Source: an uncultured Eubacteriales bacterium | Lineage (GTDB): Bacteria > Bacillota > Clostridia > Christensenellales > CAG-138 | Direction: 5' to 3' | DNA: 37,352 bases | Assembly (NCBI GenBank): GCA_902802575.1 | Contig: CADCMN010000023.1 | Span: forward strand, 1-37,352 | Shown: in pieces, positions 1 through 7,254 of the stretch | Layout: every line of letters begins with the position of its first letter | Numbering within the stretch: the first letter of the stretch is position 1 | Position numbers and translations under genes: made by a program | Notes under the pieces: generated by a model | What the model saw: the letters and a program-made list of their open reading frames with translations, nothing else | The model's database searches: none | Told to the model about the DNA's origin: nothing

Positions 1-410
1 AAAAGCTGAGCGATTTCTTTTATGCTATATCCCTCGTAATAATAGAGATACACCGCATATCGATCCGGCACGGGAAGAGTTTGTATAGCCTCAACGACCT
101 CGAAAGTATCTTCTCCACAAGACTGTGCAATGTCTTCGTCCAAAGGCATCTCACCTCGTCGGCTGTCATCTCTCTGATCACTTAGGCAAAGATTAATAGC
201 CACTCTAATAAGCCAGGCCTTTTCATGCTCTTCGTTCTCAAAAGCCGGCCTTCGACGCATAAGACGTTCAAATACGCCCTGTACAATATCTTCCGCTGCA
301 GGGATGCTCCTTACCCGGTTCAGTGCTATCCTAAGCAGCATATCCGAATAGGTCTCTACGATGCGAATGATGTCGCTGTCACTTAAGTAAGCATTTTTTA
401 TTCTTTTCAT
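1..410 (-). CDS. RNA polymerase sigma factor, sigma-70/ECF family (3' end cut off)
   Basis: The visible 136 codons read as the N-terminal three quarters of an ECF-type sigma factor. Region 2 appears as EDIVQGVFERLM and AWLIRVAINLC, and a region 4 helix-turn-helix begins at YYYEGYSIKEIAQL, where the window ends. The ATG at 410 follows a strong GGAGG at 416-420. It would direct RNA polymerase to a small regulon; targets cannot be seen. The partner that usually follows such a gene (an anti-sigma factor) would lie left of the window. The 150 bases upstream are AT-rich and contain no promoter I can assign with confidence. Confidence 0.85.
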   Translation of the reverse strand, partial: MKRIKNAYLSDSDIIRIVETYSDMLLRIALNRVRSIPAAEDIVQGVFERLMRRRPAFENEEHEKAWLIRVAINLCLSDQRDDSRRGEMPLDEDIAQSCGEDTFEVVEAIQTLPVPDRYAVYLYYYEGYSIKEIAQL

Positions 411-564
411 GTCCGCCTCCTTTCACCAATAAAACGCATGAGGAAGACAGTTTCATGCATTGAAATTGAAAAAAGACTATAAGTATATAAATCGCCTCTC
501 TTTTCCAGTGCATATGATATCATGACAGGAAAAGCAAAAAAGATATAAACAAATCGTGAATAGT

Positions 565-595
565 GAAAGGCCCCGCCAACTTGGCGGGGCCTTTC
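565..595 (-). terminator. Rho-independent terminator after the putative anti-sigma gene
   Basis: A 15-bp perfect inverted repeat (565-579 with 581-595) lies just past the stop codon at 603. On the minus strand it is followed by T-containing sequence. It should end the cca/sigma/anti-sigma transcript before the sigma gene at 1-410. Confidence 0.8.
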
Positions 596-602
596 CCATC
601 GC

Positions 603-2666
603 TCATGGAAGATTGACCTTGAAGATCGTGAAGTCCGTTCGGTAGGCATAACGCCCTATCTTTTCGGAATATGGACCAAGTGTGGTGGTATGGAAGCAGA
701 GGTAATATTTTCCCGGAGGCAGAGTGTCGATGACGCTGAGCTCAGCATAGGTATGGAGTCGTTCCAAGGATTCAGAATACACCTCTACCCGCTCTACCGT
801 CACATTGTCTGAAATCGTGATGATATCCCACGGCAAAGCCCTGTCCCGCATCCTCACGATCTTGATCTCTTCGAAAGTCGTTCCCTGCAGCTTGTCCATC
901 AGCGGAGAGCCGTCGGCAGATAGACCGTTTTCGTCCCTGGCGTGAGCAAGATGAATCACCTTTCCGGGATATACCACGCTATCGCTTCTCACGGCCATGG
1001 CGGGCACGGTCATGGGCGTGAGGGAGTTGACCTTGTCCAGGGTGAACTCCTTGATCTTGCCGTCGATTTGGGCCGCGACGGTCACCGTCCTCGGCTCCAC
1101 CTCCTGCCACTCCATCCAGAGGAAACATTCCCGGGCCGAGGAATAGTAGGGACCGCCCGTGATGCGCTCCCGGATCTCCTCCAGCCGCAGGATCGGGGCG
1201 ACGCTGTCCGATCCTCCGTCTGTCAGCACCACCTTGCCGTAGGTCATGGGAAGGGGTCGGTTGTCGAAGGCTGGGGACTTGCCGAAGACGATGGTGTTCC
1301 CATGATGATGGACCACGTTGATCCGCTCGTCCGAAGCGCCCTGGGTCATCCAGAGGATGCGCCCGTTCTCGTAGTAGAACAGCTCCGGGGATGGCTCCCC
1401 GTCACCCGCATTCAGCGCCAGCACGTAGACCGCCGTGGGCGGTGCCCCGTCCTCGTTCTCCCAATCGTAGGCTACGCCGCAGATCCACAGCTCGTCCTGA
1501 ATATGCTCGCCGCTGACCAGCAGGGCCCGGCGGACGGCCTCGGCGTACTGCTGCACAGCCGTCTCGCCGTACCAGTCGTCGGTGAAGTCCCGGATCAGGG
1601 GCTGGTTTTGAGAGAGCCAGTATTCCACGCCCTGGACCTCCGCAATGGGAGTCGGCTGGGGCCTTTCGATGTTCTGCACGGTCCCAACCAGAGGCAGCTT
1701 CTCCATGTCCACGTCCACCGGCCCTTCCAACGTTTCGAAGCGAAGGGTGTGGGCCGCCATGACCTCATCCCAGCTTCCGGCGGGCACGGTCACCAGGAAG
1801 AATTCCTTGGCCTCGCCAGAATAGGCGCTGCCGGCGGCAGCCAGGCGGCTCTGTACCTCGGTGATGGAGGCCGCCATGCTGAACTCGATGTCCGTGCCCG
1901 GCTCCCGGCCCACCAGGGCGCCCCGTTTCACATGGGGGACGCCCGGCTCGGCGATCCTGGGCTCCGTGCCGTAGAGGAAGTGGCGCTGAATTAACTCCGT
2001 ATAGCTGTCCTCCACAGGATGGACGGCGTGGTTGGGGCCCTGGCCGCTGCCTTCCGTGGCCCAAAGGACCTCAAAATCGTCCGACAGGCAGTACAGCTCC
2101 GGACCGTCCGTCCCATCGAAGCTATGTTGGGCCAGGACATAATACCCGTCTGTCGCCGTTTCCCCCGCCCGACGAAGCTTCATGGCGCAGAGCCACAGCT
2201 CCCGGGGCTCCGCCTCGCCCTTGTTTTGTAGATAGCGCAGGATGCCCTGATGCAGCGCCTCGTATTTCTCCCGGTTCTCAAAGCTGAAAGATTCGCTCAG
2301 AGCGATGACCTTGGTGTCCCCCTTCCATTCTCCGGGGGTGGGATGGGTCATGGGTATGGGTGTAGGCTGATCCACGGGCACAGGCGTGGGCTGGGCCATC
2401 TGGGGTGTGCTTGTGGCTTCCCCGGGGGCCGCGGCGTTGGACTTTCCGCTCCTGCCCCCGCCCATAACGCCTGTCAGCACGATCACAAGACAGGCAGCCG
2501 CAGCCAGAAAACCGATGGCACCGGCGAAGACGCCTGTGGCCGTGGGCCGCTTCCCGGATCGCATGCCGGCCTGCTCCATTGTTTTTTTCAATCCGCTCTC
2601 AAAAGAAGCGGGCATTTCGGGAAACAGATCGTTTTGCAGTCTGTTGTCAAAATCCTTTTTCTTCAT
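603..2666 (-). CDS. Membrane-anchored putative anti-sigma factor with a duplicated extracellular domain
   Basis: A 687-residue protein whose ATG overlaps the stop of the sigma gene before it (ATGA), so the two are probably translationally coupled. Residues 1-43 are a charged cytoplasmic segment, about 44-68 form a single membrane helix, 86-112 are a Pro/Thr linker (PTPVP, PTPIP, PTPG), and the rest should be outside the cell. The outer part contains two related units, about 130-330 and 350-550. Compare ELWLCAMKL with ELWICGVAY, the later LWATEG with LWMTQG, and the AGSAYSGEAKEFFLV block with TGGPYYSSARECFLW. A unique C-terminal part follows. No catalytic motif is seen. The anti-sigma role is inferred from the pairing, the topology and the short cytoplasmic domain; there is no recognised zinc anti-sigma motif. 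Confidence 0.65.
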   Translation of the reverse strand: MKKKDFDNRLQNDLFPEMPASFESGLKKTMEQAGMRSGKRPTATGVFAGAIGFLAAAACLVIVLTGVMGGGRSGKSNAAAPGEATSTPQMAQPTPVPVDQPTPIPMTHPTPGEWKGDTKVIALSESFSFENREKYEALHQGILRYLQNKGEAEPRELWLCAMKLRRAGETATDGYYVLAQHSFDGTDGPELYCLSDDFEVLWATEGSGQGPNHAVHPVEDSYTELIQRHFLYGTEPRIAEPGVPHVKRGALVGREPGTDIEFSMAASITEVQSRLAAAGSAYSGEAKEFFLVTVPAGSWDEVMAAHTLRFETLEGPVDVDMEKLPLVGTVQNIERPQPTPIAEVQGVEYWLSQNQPLIRDFTDDWYGETAVQQYAEAVRRALLVSGEHIQDELWICGVAYDWENEDGAPPTAVYVLALNAGDGEPSPELFYYENGRILWMTQGASDERINVVHHHGNTIVFGKSPAFDNRPLPMTYGKVVLTDGGSDSVAPILRLEEIRERITGGPYYSSARECFLWMEWQEVEPRTVTVAAQIDGKIKEFTLDKVNSLTPMTVPAMAVRSDSVVYPGKVIHLAHARDENGLSADGSPLMDKLQGTTFEEIKIVRMRDRALPWDIITISDNVTVERVEVYSESLERLHTYAELSVIDTLPPGKYYLCFHTTTLGPYSEKIGRYAYRTDFTIFKVNLP

Positions 2667-3154
2667 TGGGCTGCCTCCTTTTCCTGCAGCGAACTGCGAA
2701 GGCTGGCTCGGCCTCGGGAGAGGCGGCTGCGGACCGTCCCCTCGCTGACCTCGGTCAGTTGAGCGATCTGGCGGGTGTCGTAGCCTTCGTAATAGTAGAG
2801 GGTGATGGTGAGGCGCTCCTCGGGGCTGAGCCGGTCGAAAGCCCGGTTGAGGTCCATGTCCGGCACGGTCATCTCATAGCTCAAATCCCCCTGCTCGTCC
2901 ACGTTCAGGGTGGGCCGGCGGCGCTTGAGCATGTCGAAGCACTCGTTTTTCAGTATCTGGATGAGCCAGGTTTTGAAATACCGGCGCTGCTTCAGGGAAC
3001 TAAGATTACGGTACGCCTTCAGCACCGCGTTTTGGGCGGCGTCCTCACAATCGGTCCGGTTGCGCAAAATGGCAAAGGCGACGCGAAACAGGGTCGGCCC
3101 CAGCTTCTCGATCTCACGGGAGAACCAGGCGTCGCAGCAAGACCTGTTTATCAT
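2663..3154 (-). CDS. ECF-type RNA polymerase sigma factor
   Basis: A 163-residue sigma-70 family protein. Region 2 is visible at CEDAAQNAVLKAYRNL and FKTWLIQILKNECFD (residues ~35-75). The region 4 helix-turn-helix is at YYYEGYDTRQIAQLTEVSEGTV (~122-145, split here as YYYEGYDTRQIAQL then TEVSEGTVRSRLSRG). The ATG at 3154 lies inside the 3' end of cca (41-base overlap) and has no good Shine-Dalgarno, so translation may depend on ribosomes finishing cca. The next gene starts inside its stop codon and is the likely membrane anti-sigma partner. Together they look like a surface-signal-responsive regulator. Confidence 0.9.
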   Translation of the reverse strand: MINRSCCDAWFSREIEKLGPTLFRVAFAILRNRTDCEDAAQNAVLKAYRNLSSLKQRRYFKTWLIQILKNECFDMLKRRRPTLNVDEQGDLSYEMTVPDMDLNRAFDRLSPEERLTITLYYYEGYDTRQIAQLTEVSEGTVRSRLSRGRASLRSSLQEKEAAQ

Positions 3155-4433
3155 TGGGGAGATCGCCGTCCGCCACCTGCTCCAGCATTTCGTTCAGGAG
3201 CTGGCCCATCCGGGGCCCGGGGGCCATGCCCAGAGACAGGAGGTCGTCGCCGGAGAGGGCCAACGCTTTCAGGGACAGACAGGGCCGTTGACGGAGGACC
3301 CGCTCCAGCAGGGCTGTCCATTCGTCCACGTGGGCAATAGCCGACGCCCGCGCGGCGGGGGCGTGGGCCACGGCGTCGCAGCGCTGGACCACCAGCAGAT
3401 CCCGGACCTGTTCGGGATCCTCATGGAGCAGGAAGCGGCGCATGTTCCTCTCCGTGCCGGGAAGCCAGGTATCGTGCTTTTCGATGAGGTACAGCACCCG
3501 GGCCATGGTTTCGTTGTCGCACTTCAGGCGGTGCAGAGCCTCCGCTCCCAGCTCCCGGCTCCTCCGGGGATGGCCATAGAAGTGGCCTCGGCCGTTCTCA
3601 TCCCGGAAGAAGCAGTCGGGCTTGCCGCAGTCGTGAAAGAGCAGAGCCAGGCGAAAGACCACATCCGCGGGGCTCGCTTCCAGGGCCCGCAGGGTATGTT
3701 CCCACACGTCGCTGTCGTGGTAGGGGCTGTGCTGCTCGAAGCCCGCCATGGGGGCCAATTCCGGCAGTATGGTGAACAGGATGGGGGCAAAGTCCCGCAG
3801 GATGCGCCCGGCGGCTTGGCCGATAAGGATGCCCTTGAGCTCCGTGAAGACGCGCTCGGCGCTGATGCCCAACAGCCGTTCCCGCTCCGCAACCATGGCC
3901 CGGGCGGTCTCTTGTTCGATGGCAAAGTCCAGCCGGGACGCGAACCGCAGGCCCCGCAGGATGCGCAAGGCGTCCTCTTCAAAGCGCCGGGCGGGGTCGC
4001 CTACGGCGCGAACCATATGGTTCTGAAGGTCTTTCCGCCCGCCGAACAGGTCGATGAGCCCTTCGTTTTCGTCCAGCGCCATGGCGTTGATGGTGAAATC
4101 CCGGCGGGCAAGGTCGCCCGCAAGATCGCTGAGGAAGGTCACCGCCGAGGGGTGACGACCGTCCAGGTAGACGCCCTCGGTGCGGAAGGTGGTGATCTCC
4201 ACCGTTTTATGATCCAAAACGACGGCGACGGTGCCGTGCTTCTTGCCCGTGTGGATCTGGGGCAGGTCCCCAAAGACCCGCTCGATCTCCTCCGGCCGGG
4301 CGGAGGTGCACACGTCCCAGTCATGAGGGACAGCGCCCATGAGCGCGTCCCGCACGCAGCCGCCCACGGCGTAGGCTGTGTGCTCTGCCTGCCGCAGCCG
4401 AAGGAGTATTCGGTTGACATAGTCGGGTATCAT
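3114..4433 (-). CDS. cca: CCA tRNA nucleotidyltransferase with HD domain
   Basis: This enzyme adds or repairs the CCA end of tRNAs. The nucleotidyltransferase signature is at the N-terminus: YAVGGCVRDALMG followed by DWDVCTSA, which holds the catalytic aspartates. RRDFTINAMAL, DLFGGRKDL and RFEEDALRILRGLRF follow, as is usual for the poly(A) polymerase/CCA family. A C-terminal HD phosphohydrolase-type domain is seen at LLFHDCGKPD and GHPRRS. I chose the ATG at 4433 (439 aa). A longer reading from a TTG at 4469 is open but would place the start on the -35 box of the best promoter. Only AAGG 2 bases before ATG could serve as a ribosome site, so the message may be leaderless. Confidence 0.93.
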   Translation of the reverse strand: MIPDYVNRILLRLRQAEHTAYAVGGCVRDALMGAVPHDWDVCTSARPEEIERVFGDLPQIHTGKKHGTVAVVLDHKTVEITTFRTEGVYLDGRHPSAVTFLSDLAGDLARRDFTINAMALDENEGLIDLFGGRKDLQNHMVRAVGDPARRFEEDALRILRGLRFASRLDFAIEQETARAMVAERERLLGISAERVFTELKGILIGQAAGRILRDFAPILFTILPELAPMAGFEQHSPYHDSDVWEHTLRALEASPADVVFRLALLFHDCGKPDCFFRDENGRGHFYGHPRRSRELGAEALHRLKCDNETMARVLYLIEKHDTWLPGTERNMRRFLLHEDPEQVRDLLVVQRCDAVAHAPAARASAIAHVDEWTALLERVLRQRPCLSLKALALSGDDLLSLGMAPGPRMGQLLNEMLEQVADGDLPNDKQVLLRRLVLP

Positions 4434-4439
4434 GACCTT

Positions 4440-4469
4440 ATTATGGCCGGTGTTTCCCGTTTTTGTCAA
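4440..4469 (-). promoter_or_regulatory. Sigma-A promoter of cca, placed for a leaderless mRNA
   Basis: TTGACA (4469-4464), an 18-base spacer and CATAAT (4445-4440) are followed by only 6 bases before the cca ATG. The expected transcription start falls at or next to the A of the start codon. Confidence 0.7.
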
Positions 4470-4477
4470 GGATCTGG

Positions 4478-4506
4478 TGGACTTTTGACGCCTCCTATAC
4501 TATACT
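4478..4506 (+). promoter_or_regulatory. Promoter of rlmA, placed for a leaderless mRNA
   Basis: TGGACT (4478-4483), 17 bases, then TATACT (4501-4506), followed by 6 bases and the ATG at 4513. A second TATACT overlaps at 4496-4501. This promoter diverges from the cca promoter; the two core regions lie back to back. Confidence 0.6.
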
Positions 4507-4512
4507 GTTGCC

Positions 4513-5343
4513 ATGCACGAACGAATGAGACCCATCCAAAATAGCGCGGCCCTGTTCCGCTGCCCCCTTTGCCGCAGCCCGTTGACCGCCGGGGAAACTT
4601 CCCTGCGCTGCGAGAAGGGCCATGACTTCGCCATCTCCAAAAAGGGGTATGCGGACTTTTGCCCCGCCGCCAAGGCCGGCGCCTATGACGACGCCCTCTT
4701 CGACAGCCGGAGCCGGTTCATCGCCGGTGGGTTTTACACGGAGTTGATCGAAACCATGAAGGCGCTGCTGGACAGGTACGCCCCCGCCGGTCCCATCCTG
4801 GACGCAGGCTGCGGCGAAGGCAGCTTTTTGAAGGCCGTCTGTCCCGATCCGACGGCCCGGCCCTGCATCGGTCTTGATCTCTCCCGGCCCGGGATCCAGC
4901 GGGCTGCCCGCGGCGGCGGAGGCTGGCTGTGGGCGGTGGGGGATCTAAGCCGTCTGCCTCTGAAAGACAATGGTGTGACCGCCGTGATGAACATCCTCTC
5001 CCCCGCCAACTATCCGGAGTTCAGCCGGGTGTTGGCCCCCGGCGGCGTGACGCTGAAGGCGGTGCCCGGGGAAAGCTATCTGCGGGAGGTCCGCGCCCTG
5101 GCAAAGGACAGGCTGCGCCGCGAAACCTACAGCAACGAACGGGTCGTTCAGCTGTTTGGAGATCGATTTTGTATGTTGGAAGCCCGGGAAATCTGCAGCA
5201 CCTATCCCCTGACCTCAGCGCAGGCGGCGGATCTGGTGGCCATGACGCCCCTGACCCAGGGCATAGAAAAAGAGCAGCTGGATTTGGCTGCCCTCGATAC
5301 CGTCACGATCCATCTGCATATTCTGGCGGGCGTTCCCCGGTAA
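4513..5343 (+). CDS. rlmA: 23S rRNA (guanine-N1)-methyltransferase, RlmA family
   Basis: A 276-residue protein with an N-terminal zinc finger (FRCPLCRSPL then LRCEKGHDF, residues ~16-38) of the kind found in RlmA, and a SAM-dependent methyltransferase fold starting at PILDAGCGEGSF (~94). CIGLDLS, AVGDLSRLPL and VMNILSPA follow as later fold motifs. Family members methylate a guanine in a hairpin of 23S rRNA; E. coli RlmA acts on G745 and the Gram-positive TlrB-type on G748. Sequence alone does not say which. The start has no Shine-Dalgarno. The gene ends directly against the next gene's stop, tail to tail, with no bases between. Confidence 0.88.
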   Translation: MHERMRPIQNSAALFRCPLCRSPLTAGETSLRCEKGHDFAISKKGYADFCPAAKAGAYDDALFDSRSRFIAGGFYTELIETMKALLDRYAPAGPILDAGCGEGSFLKAVCPDPTARPCIGLDLSRPGIQRAARGGGGWLWAVGDLSRLPLKDNGVTAVMNILSPANYPEFSRVLAPGGVTLKAVPGESYLREVRALAKDRLRRETYSNERVVQLFGDRFCMLEAREICSTYPLTSAQAADLVAMTPLTQGIEKEQLDLAALDTVTIHLHILAGVPR

Positions 5344-6060
5344 CTACCGCCCCGCCGCTCGCTGCACTAAGGCTTCGTGCTCCACATCGGCCATGTTCAG
5401 CACCTGGGAGGTGCTGCCCAGGAAGTAGATATGGGCGACGGCGTTGTCATATTGCAGGGAGGCGGCCACCTTCCTGTTGCCGATCTCCACGACCACGGCG
5501 ATCTTATAGTAGCTGTTGCTCTCCCCCATCCATTTTTTCAGCGCCAAAGCGTTGGTATAGAAGACAGCCGGGGTCATATGGGCGTGGTTCTCGCCGCCCT
5601 GAAACACCATTTGACAGCTTTCCCCGGTGGCGCAGTTGATGACGGTGTACGTCTCCCCTTCCGCCAGCTCCTTTTTCACCTCGTTCCAGTCCCACAGCTC
5701 CCCTGTCGCCTGAAAAGGTGAGCCTTGCGCCGTGAAGGACAGCTGTACCGTCGCGGCAAACGGCGCTCGAACCGCCCCGGCGGAAAAGAGCCCATCCTGC
5801 TCCTCCGGGGTCAATCGTCCGTCCTGGCGGACCCCGGCAGCTTGCTCATACAGCATAGCCGCCTGCCTGGTCACCGACTGATAGCTGCCCGTGGGTTTAT
5901 AGGTATAGTACCCCAGGTCCATGAGCCGCTGCTGGATGCGGACCACCAGCTGGCCCTTGACGCCAAGGGTCACCGTCTCTCTTTTCCTTTCCTCCGCCAG
6001 GGCCGCTGTGCCAACGCAAAGGCAGATCAGGGCCAGCAAGAGCATGAGCGCACGTTTCAT
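5344..6060 (-). CDS. Secreted protein with a peptidoglycan-binding-type domain
   Basis: 238 residues with a classical signal peptide (MKRALMLLLALICLCVGTAALA, cut after ~22 residues). A PG_binding_1-like three-helix module follows at residues ~30-85 (LGVKGQLVVRIQQRLMDLGYY, given here in two parts: LGVKGQLVV, RIQQRLMDLGYY). The C-terminal ~140 residues are not a family I recognise; they contain INCATGESC and a block NHAHMTPAVF. The VINCATG..C..VFQG.NHAH pattern resembles wall-associated domains but I cannot assign an activity. The ATG at 6060 is supported by the signal peptide and has no Shine-Dalgarno. The stop codon abuts the rlmA stop. Confidence 0.7.
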   Translation of the reverse strand: MKRALMLLLALICLCVGTAALAEERKRETVTLGVKGQLVVRIQQRLMDLGYYTYKPTGSYQSVTRQAAMLYEQAAGVRQDGRLTPEEQDGLFSAGAVRAPFAATVQLSFTAQGSPFQATGELWDWNEVKKELAEGETYTVINCATGESCQMVFQGGENHAHMTPAVFYTNALALKKWMGESNSYYKIAVVVEIGNRKVAASLQYDNAVAHIYFLGSTSQVLNMADVEHEALVQRAAGR

Positions 6061-6066
6061 GGAATC

Positions 6067-6072
6067 AGTATA
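6067..6072 (-). promoter_or_regulatory. Extended -10 element of the peptidoglycan-binding gene
   Basis: TGGTATACT on the minus strand: an extended -10 (TG-n-TATACT) 6 bases before the ATG at 6060. No good -35 is visible. The position predicts a leaderless transcript. Confidence 0.55.
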
Positions 6073-6081
6073 CCATGTTCC

Positions 6082-6110
6082 TTGTGTTCGGGGGAAGGGT
6101 GTGCTATACT
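6082..6110 (+). promoter_or_regulatory. Promoter of the small zinc-ribbon gene
   Basis: TTGTGT (6082-6087), 17 bases, then TGC-TATACT with the hexamer at 6105-6110. A leader with AGAGGCG upstream of the ATG at 6145 follows, so this message has a normal ribosome site. Confidence 0.6.
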
Positions 6111-6144
6111 GAATTTACAAAAGATACGAAAAGAGGCGATCGGT

Positions 6145-6390
6145 ATGCGCTGCAGCTGCAAGGTGTGCGGCACCTATATGGTCCAGCGGGAGCAGGGCGT
6201 TCAAAGCGGCTGCGTCTGCCCGGAGTGTTTCTATACCTGCTCCGCCTGCGTCACCCCCGAGGGCGGAAGCCCCTTGAGCCCCGATCAGCTCCGGGCGGTC
6301 CTGCTGAACCGCCGGTTCCTGGACCGGGAGGAGGACAGCTACGCGGACCCCTTCCACGGGCCCATGGGGCCGCAAGAGTACGAGGATTGA
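6145..6390 (+). CDS. Small cysteine-rich (zinc-ribbon-like) protein
   Basis: 81 residues. The N-terminal half has three Cys pairs (CSCKVC, CVCPEC, CSAC), consistent with one or two bound zinc ions. The C-terminal half is acidic and ends PQEYED. I do not recognise the family. Its last 107 bases occur again, with six mismatches, at 6975-7081 on the far side of the next gene. GAGGCGATCGGT precedes the ATG. Confidence 0.65.
   Translation: MRCSCKVCGTYMVQREQGVQSGCVCPECFYTCSACVTPEGGSPLSPDQLRAVLLNRRFLDREEDSYADPFHGPMGPQEYED
6282..6388 (+). repeat. 107-bp direct repeat, copy 1
   Basis: The 3' third of the zinc-ribbon gene. It matches 6975-7081 at 101 of 107 positions by eye. Three differences are synonymous in the reading frame, and two change residues (Leu to Val, Ser to Gly). 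Confidence 0.9.
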
Positions 6391-6398
6391 GGCGACAT

Positions 6399-6956
6399 AT
6401 GAAACCGACAATAAAACGCAGAAGAAGATCGATCATTGTAGGGATTATTGCGATATTTGTCCTTTTTTGCCTGGTGTATCCTTTGGCAAACAGGATGTAT
6501 GGGAATGCGCTGGAAAAACGACCTGAAGTCGCATTTGAGCGCTGTTTTGGATTTCAGGTGCCAGAAGGAGCTAAAATCGTCACAGTTGGAGTCATTAAGG
6601 ACTGGTTTTGGCAACGCCCCATATATGCTTTTGAAATACTGCTTCCTAAAGCCCAGTATGAGAAAATGATGCAGGGATTAGATCGATACGAATCCGAGGT
6701 TTATAAAGATGATCCCTACTTTAGCGGGGTGATTTGGCATGATGTGAGTGCTGAACAACGCTCGCTTTACAGCTACTTTGACCATTATCGCTGGCGTCGA
6801 TTGGATTGGAAGGATCGAGAACCAAAATCGATCATAGTTGATGCCGTATCCGGATATGACATCGGATATGATTTTACGAAGACCATGCACCTGACGAATC
6901 TTCTTATTTCTGAAGAGGGAGAAGACTTGCTTCGAGTATATCTCTGTACGGAGTAA
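6399..6956 (+). CDS. Membrane-anchored protein of unknown function
   Basis: 185 residues: a basic start (KRRRRS), one membrane helix at about 11-32, then a soluble outer domain with no family I recognise. The ATG at 6399 lies 8 bases after the stop of the zinc-ribbon gene; GAGGCG overlapping that stop is the only ribosome site. Base composition differs from the surroundings: two 60-base stretches counted by hand (6481-6540 and 6661-6720) are 48% and 38% GC, while neighbouring genes are clearly GC-richer. With direct repeats on both sides, this looks like inserted DNA. Confidence 0.7.
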   Translation: MKPTIKRRRRSIIVGIIAIFVLFCLVYPLANRMYGNALEKRPEVAFERCFGFQVPEGAKIVTVGVIKDWFWQRPIYAFEILLPKAQYEKMMQGLDRYESEVYKDDPYFSGVIWHDVSAEQRSLYSYFDHYRWRRLDWKDREPKSIIVDAVSGYDIGYDFTKTMHLTNLLISEEGEDLLRVYLCTE

Positions 6957-6974
6957 CCAGCCTTAACGGTCAGT

Positions 6975-7081
6975 CGATCAGCTGCGGGCGGTTGTGCTGA
7001 ACCGCCGGTTCCTGGACCGGGAGGAGGACGGCTACGCAGACCCCTTCCACGGTCCCATGGGGCCGCAAGAGTACGAGGATT
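6975..7081 (+). repeat. 107-bp direct repeat, copy 2
   Basis: Second copy of 6282-6388, placed after the inserted gene. It keeps the reading frame up to a TAG stop at 7081-7083. Confidence 0.9.
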
Positions 7082-7083
7082 AG
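6975..7083 (+). pseudogene. 3' fragment of a second zinc-ribbon gene copy
   Basis: Encodes the last ~35 residues (DQLRAVVLNRRF to PQEYED) of a paralog of the gene at 6145-6390, with no start codon or cysteine half. Its substitutions look partly constrained, so it may be the remains of an intact tandem paralog rather than a fresh copy. Confidence 0.75.
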
Positions 7084-7144
7084 ATTGATTCAGTATTTTT
7101 ATAGTACTTTTTCTCTTCTGTGAAGATAAAAAAGTACCAAAAAG

Positions 7145-7186
7145 AGAAGCTTAAGAAGATGTGATGGAATGTCTTCTTAAGCTTTT
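7145..7186. terminator. Bidirectional terminator between convergent units
   Basis: A 13-bp perfect stem (7147-7159 with 7172-7184) with a 12-base loop, extended by A-T/G-T pairs. T-rich sequence follows on both strands. It separates the plus-strand unit ending at 7083 from mnmE on the minus strand. Confidence 0.75.
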
Positions 7187-7210
7187 GTGTTTTCCTGAAT
7201 TTCTTTTTTT

Positions 7211-7236
7211 GCGTCTTTTCTTTCAAGAAAAGACGC
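7211..7236. other. Perfect 12-bp hairpin downstream of mnmE
   Basis: GCGTCTTTTCTT (7211-7222) pairs with 7225-7236 across a 2-base loop. It lies 19 bases past the mnmE stop. The minus-strand copy is followed by A-runs rather than T-runs, so it may act as an RNA 3'-end stabiliser rather than a terminator. Confidence 0.5.
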
Positions 7237-7254
7237 AGACTTCCAATGATTCCT

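Noticed and set aside
420..500. TGAAAC/CGTT pair upstream of the first sigma factor as an ECF promoter
   Set aside because: Spacing is 13 bases, too short for ECF promoters.
942..1994. 350-codon plus-strand frame opposite the anti-sigma-like gene
   Set aside because: His/Gly/Leu-rich translation typical of a reverse frame of a GC-rich gene.
4434..4469. TTG start giving cca 12 extra codons
   Set aside because: The TTG is the first part of a TTGACA -35 box; the extra residues do not match the family start, which begins near MIPDYVNRIL.
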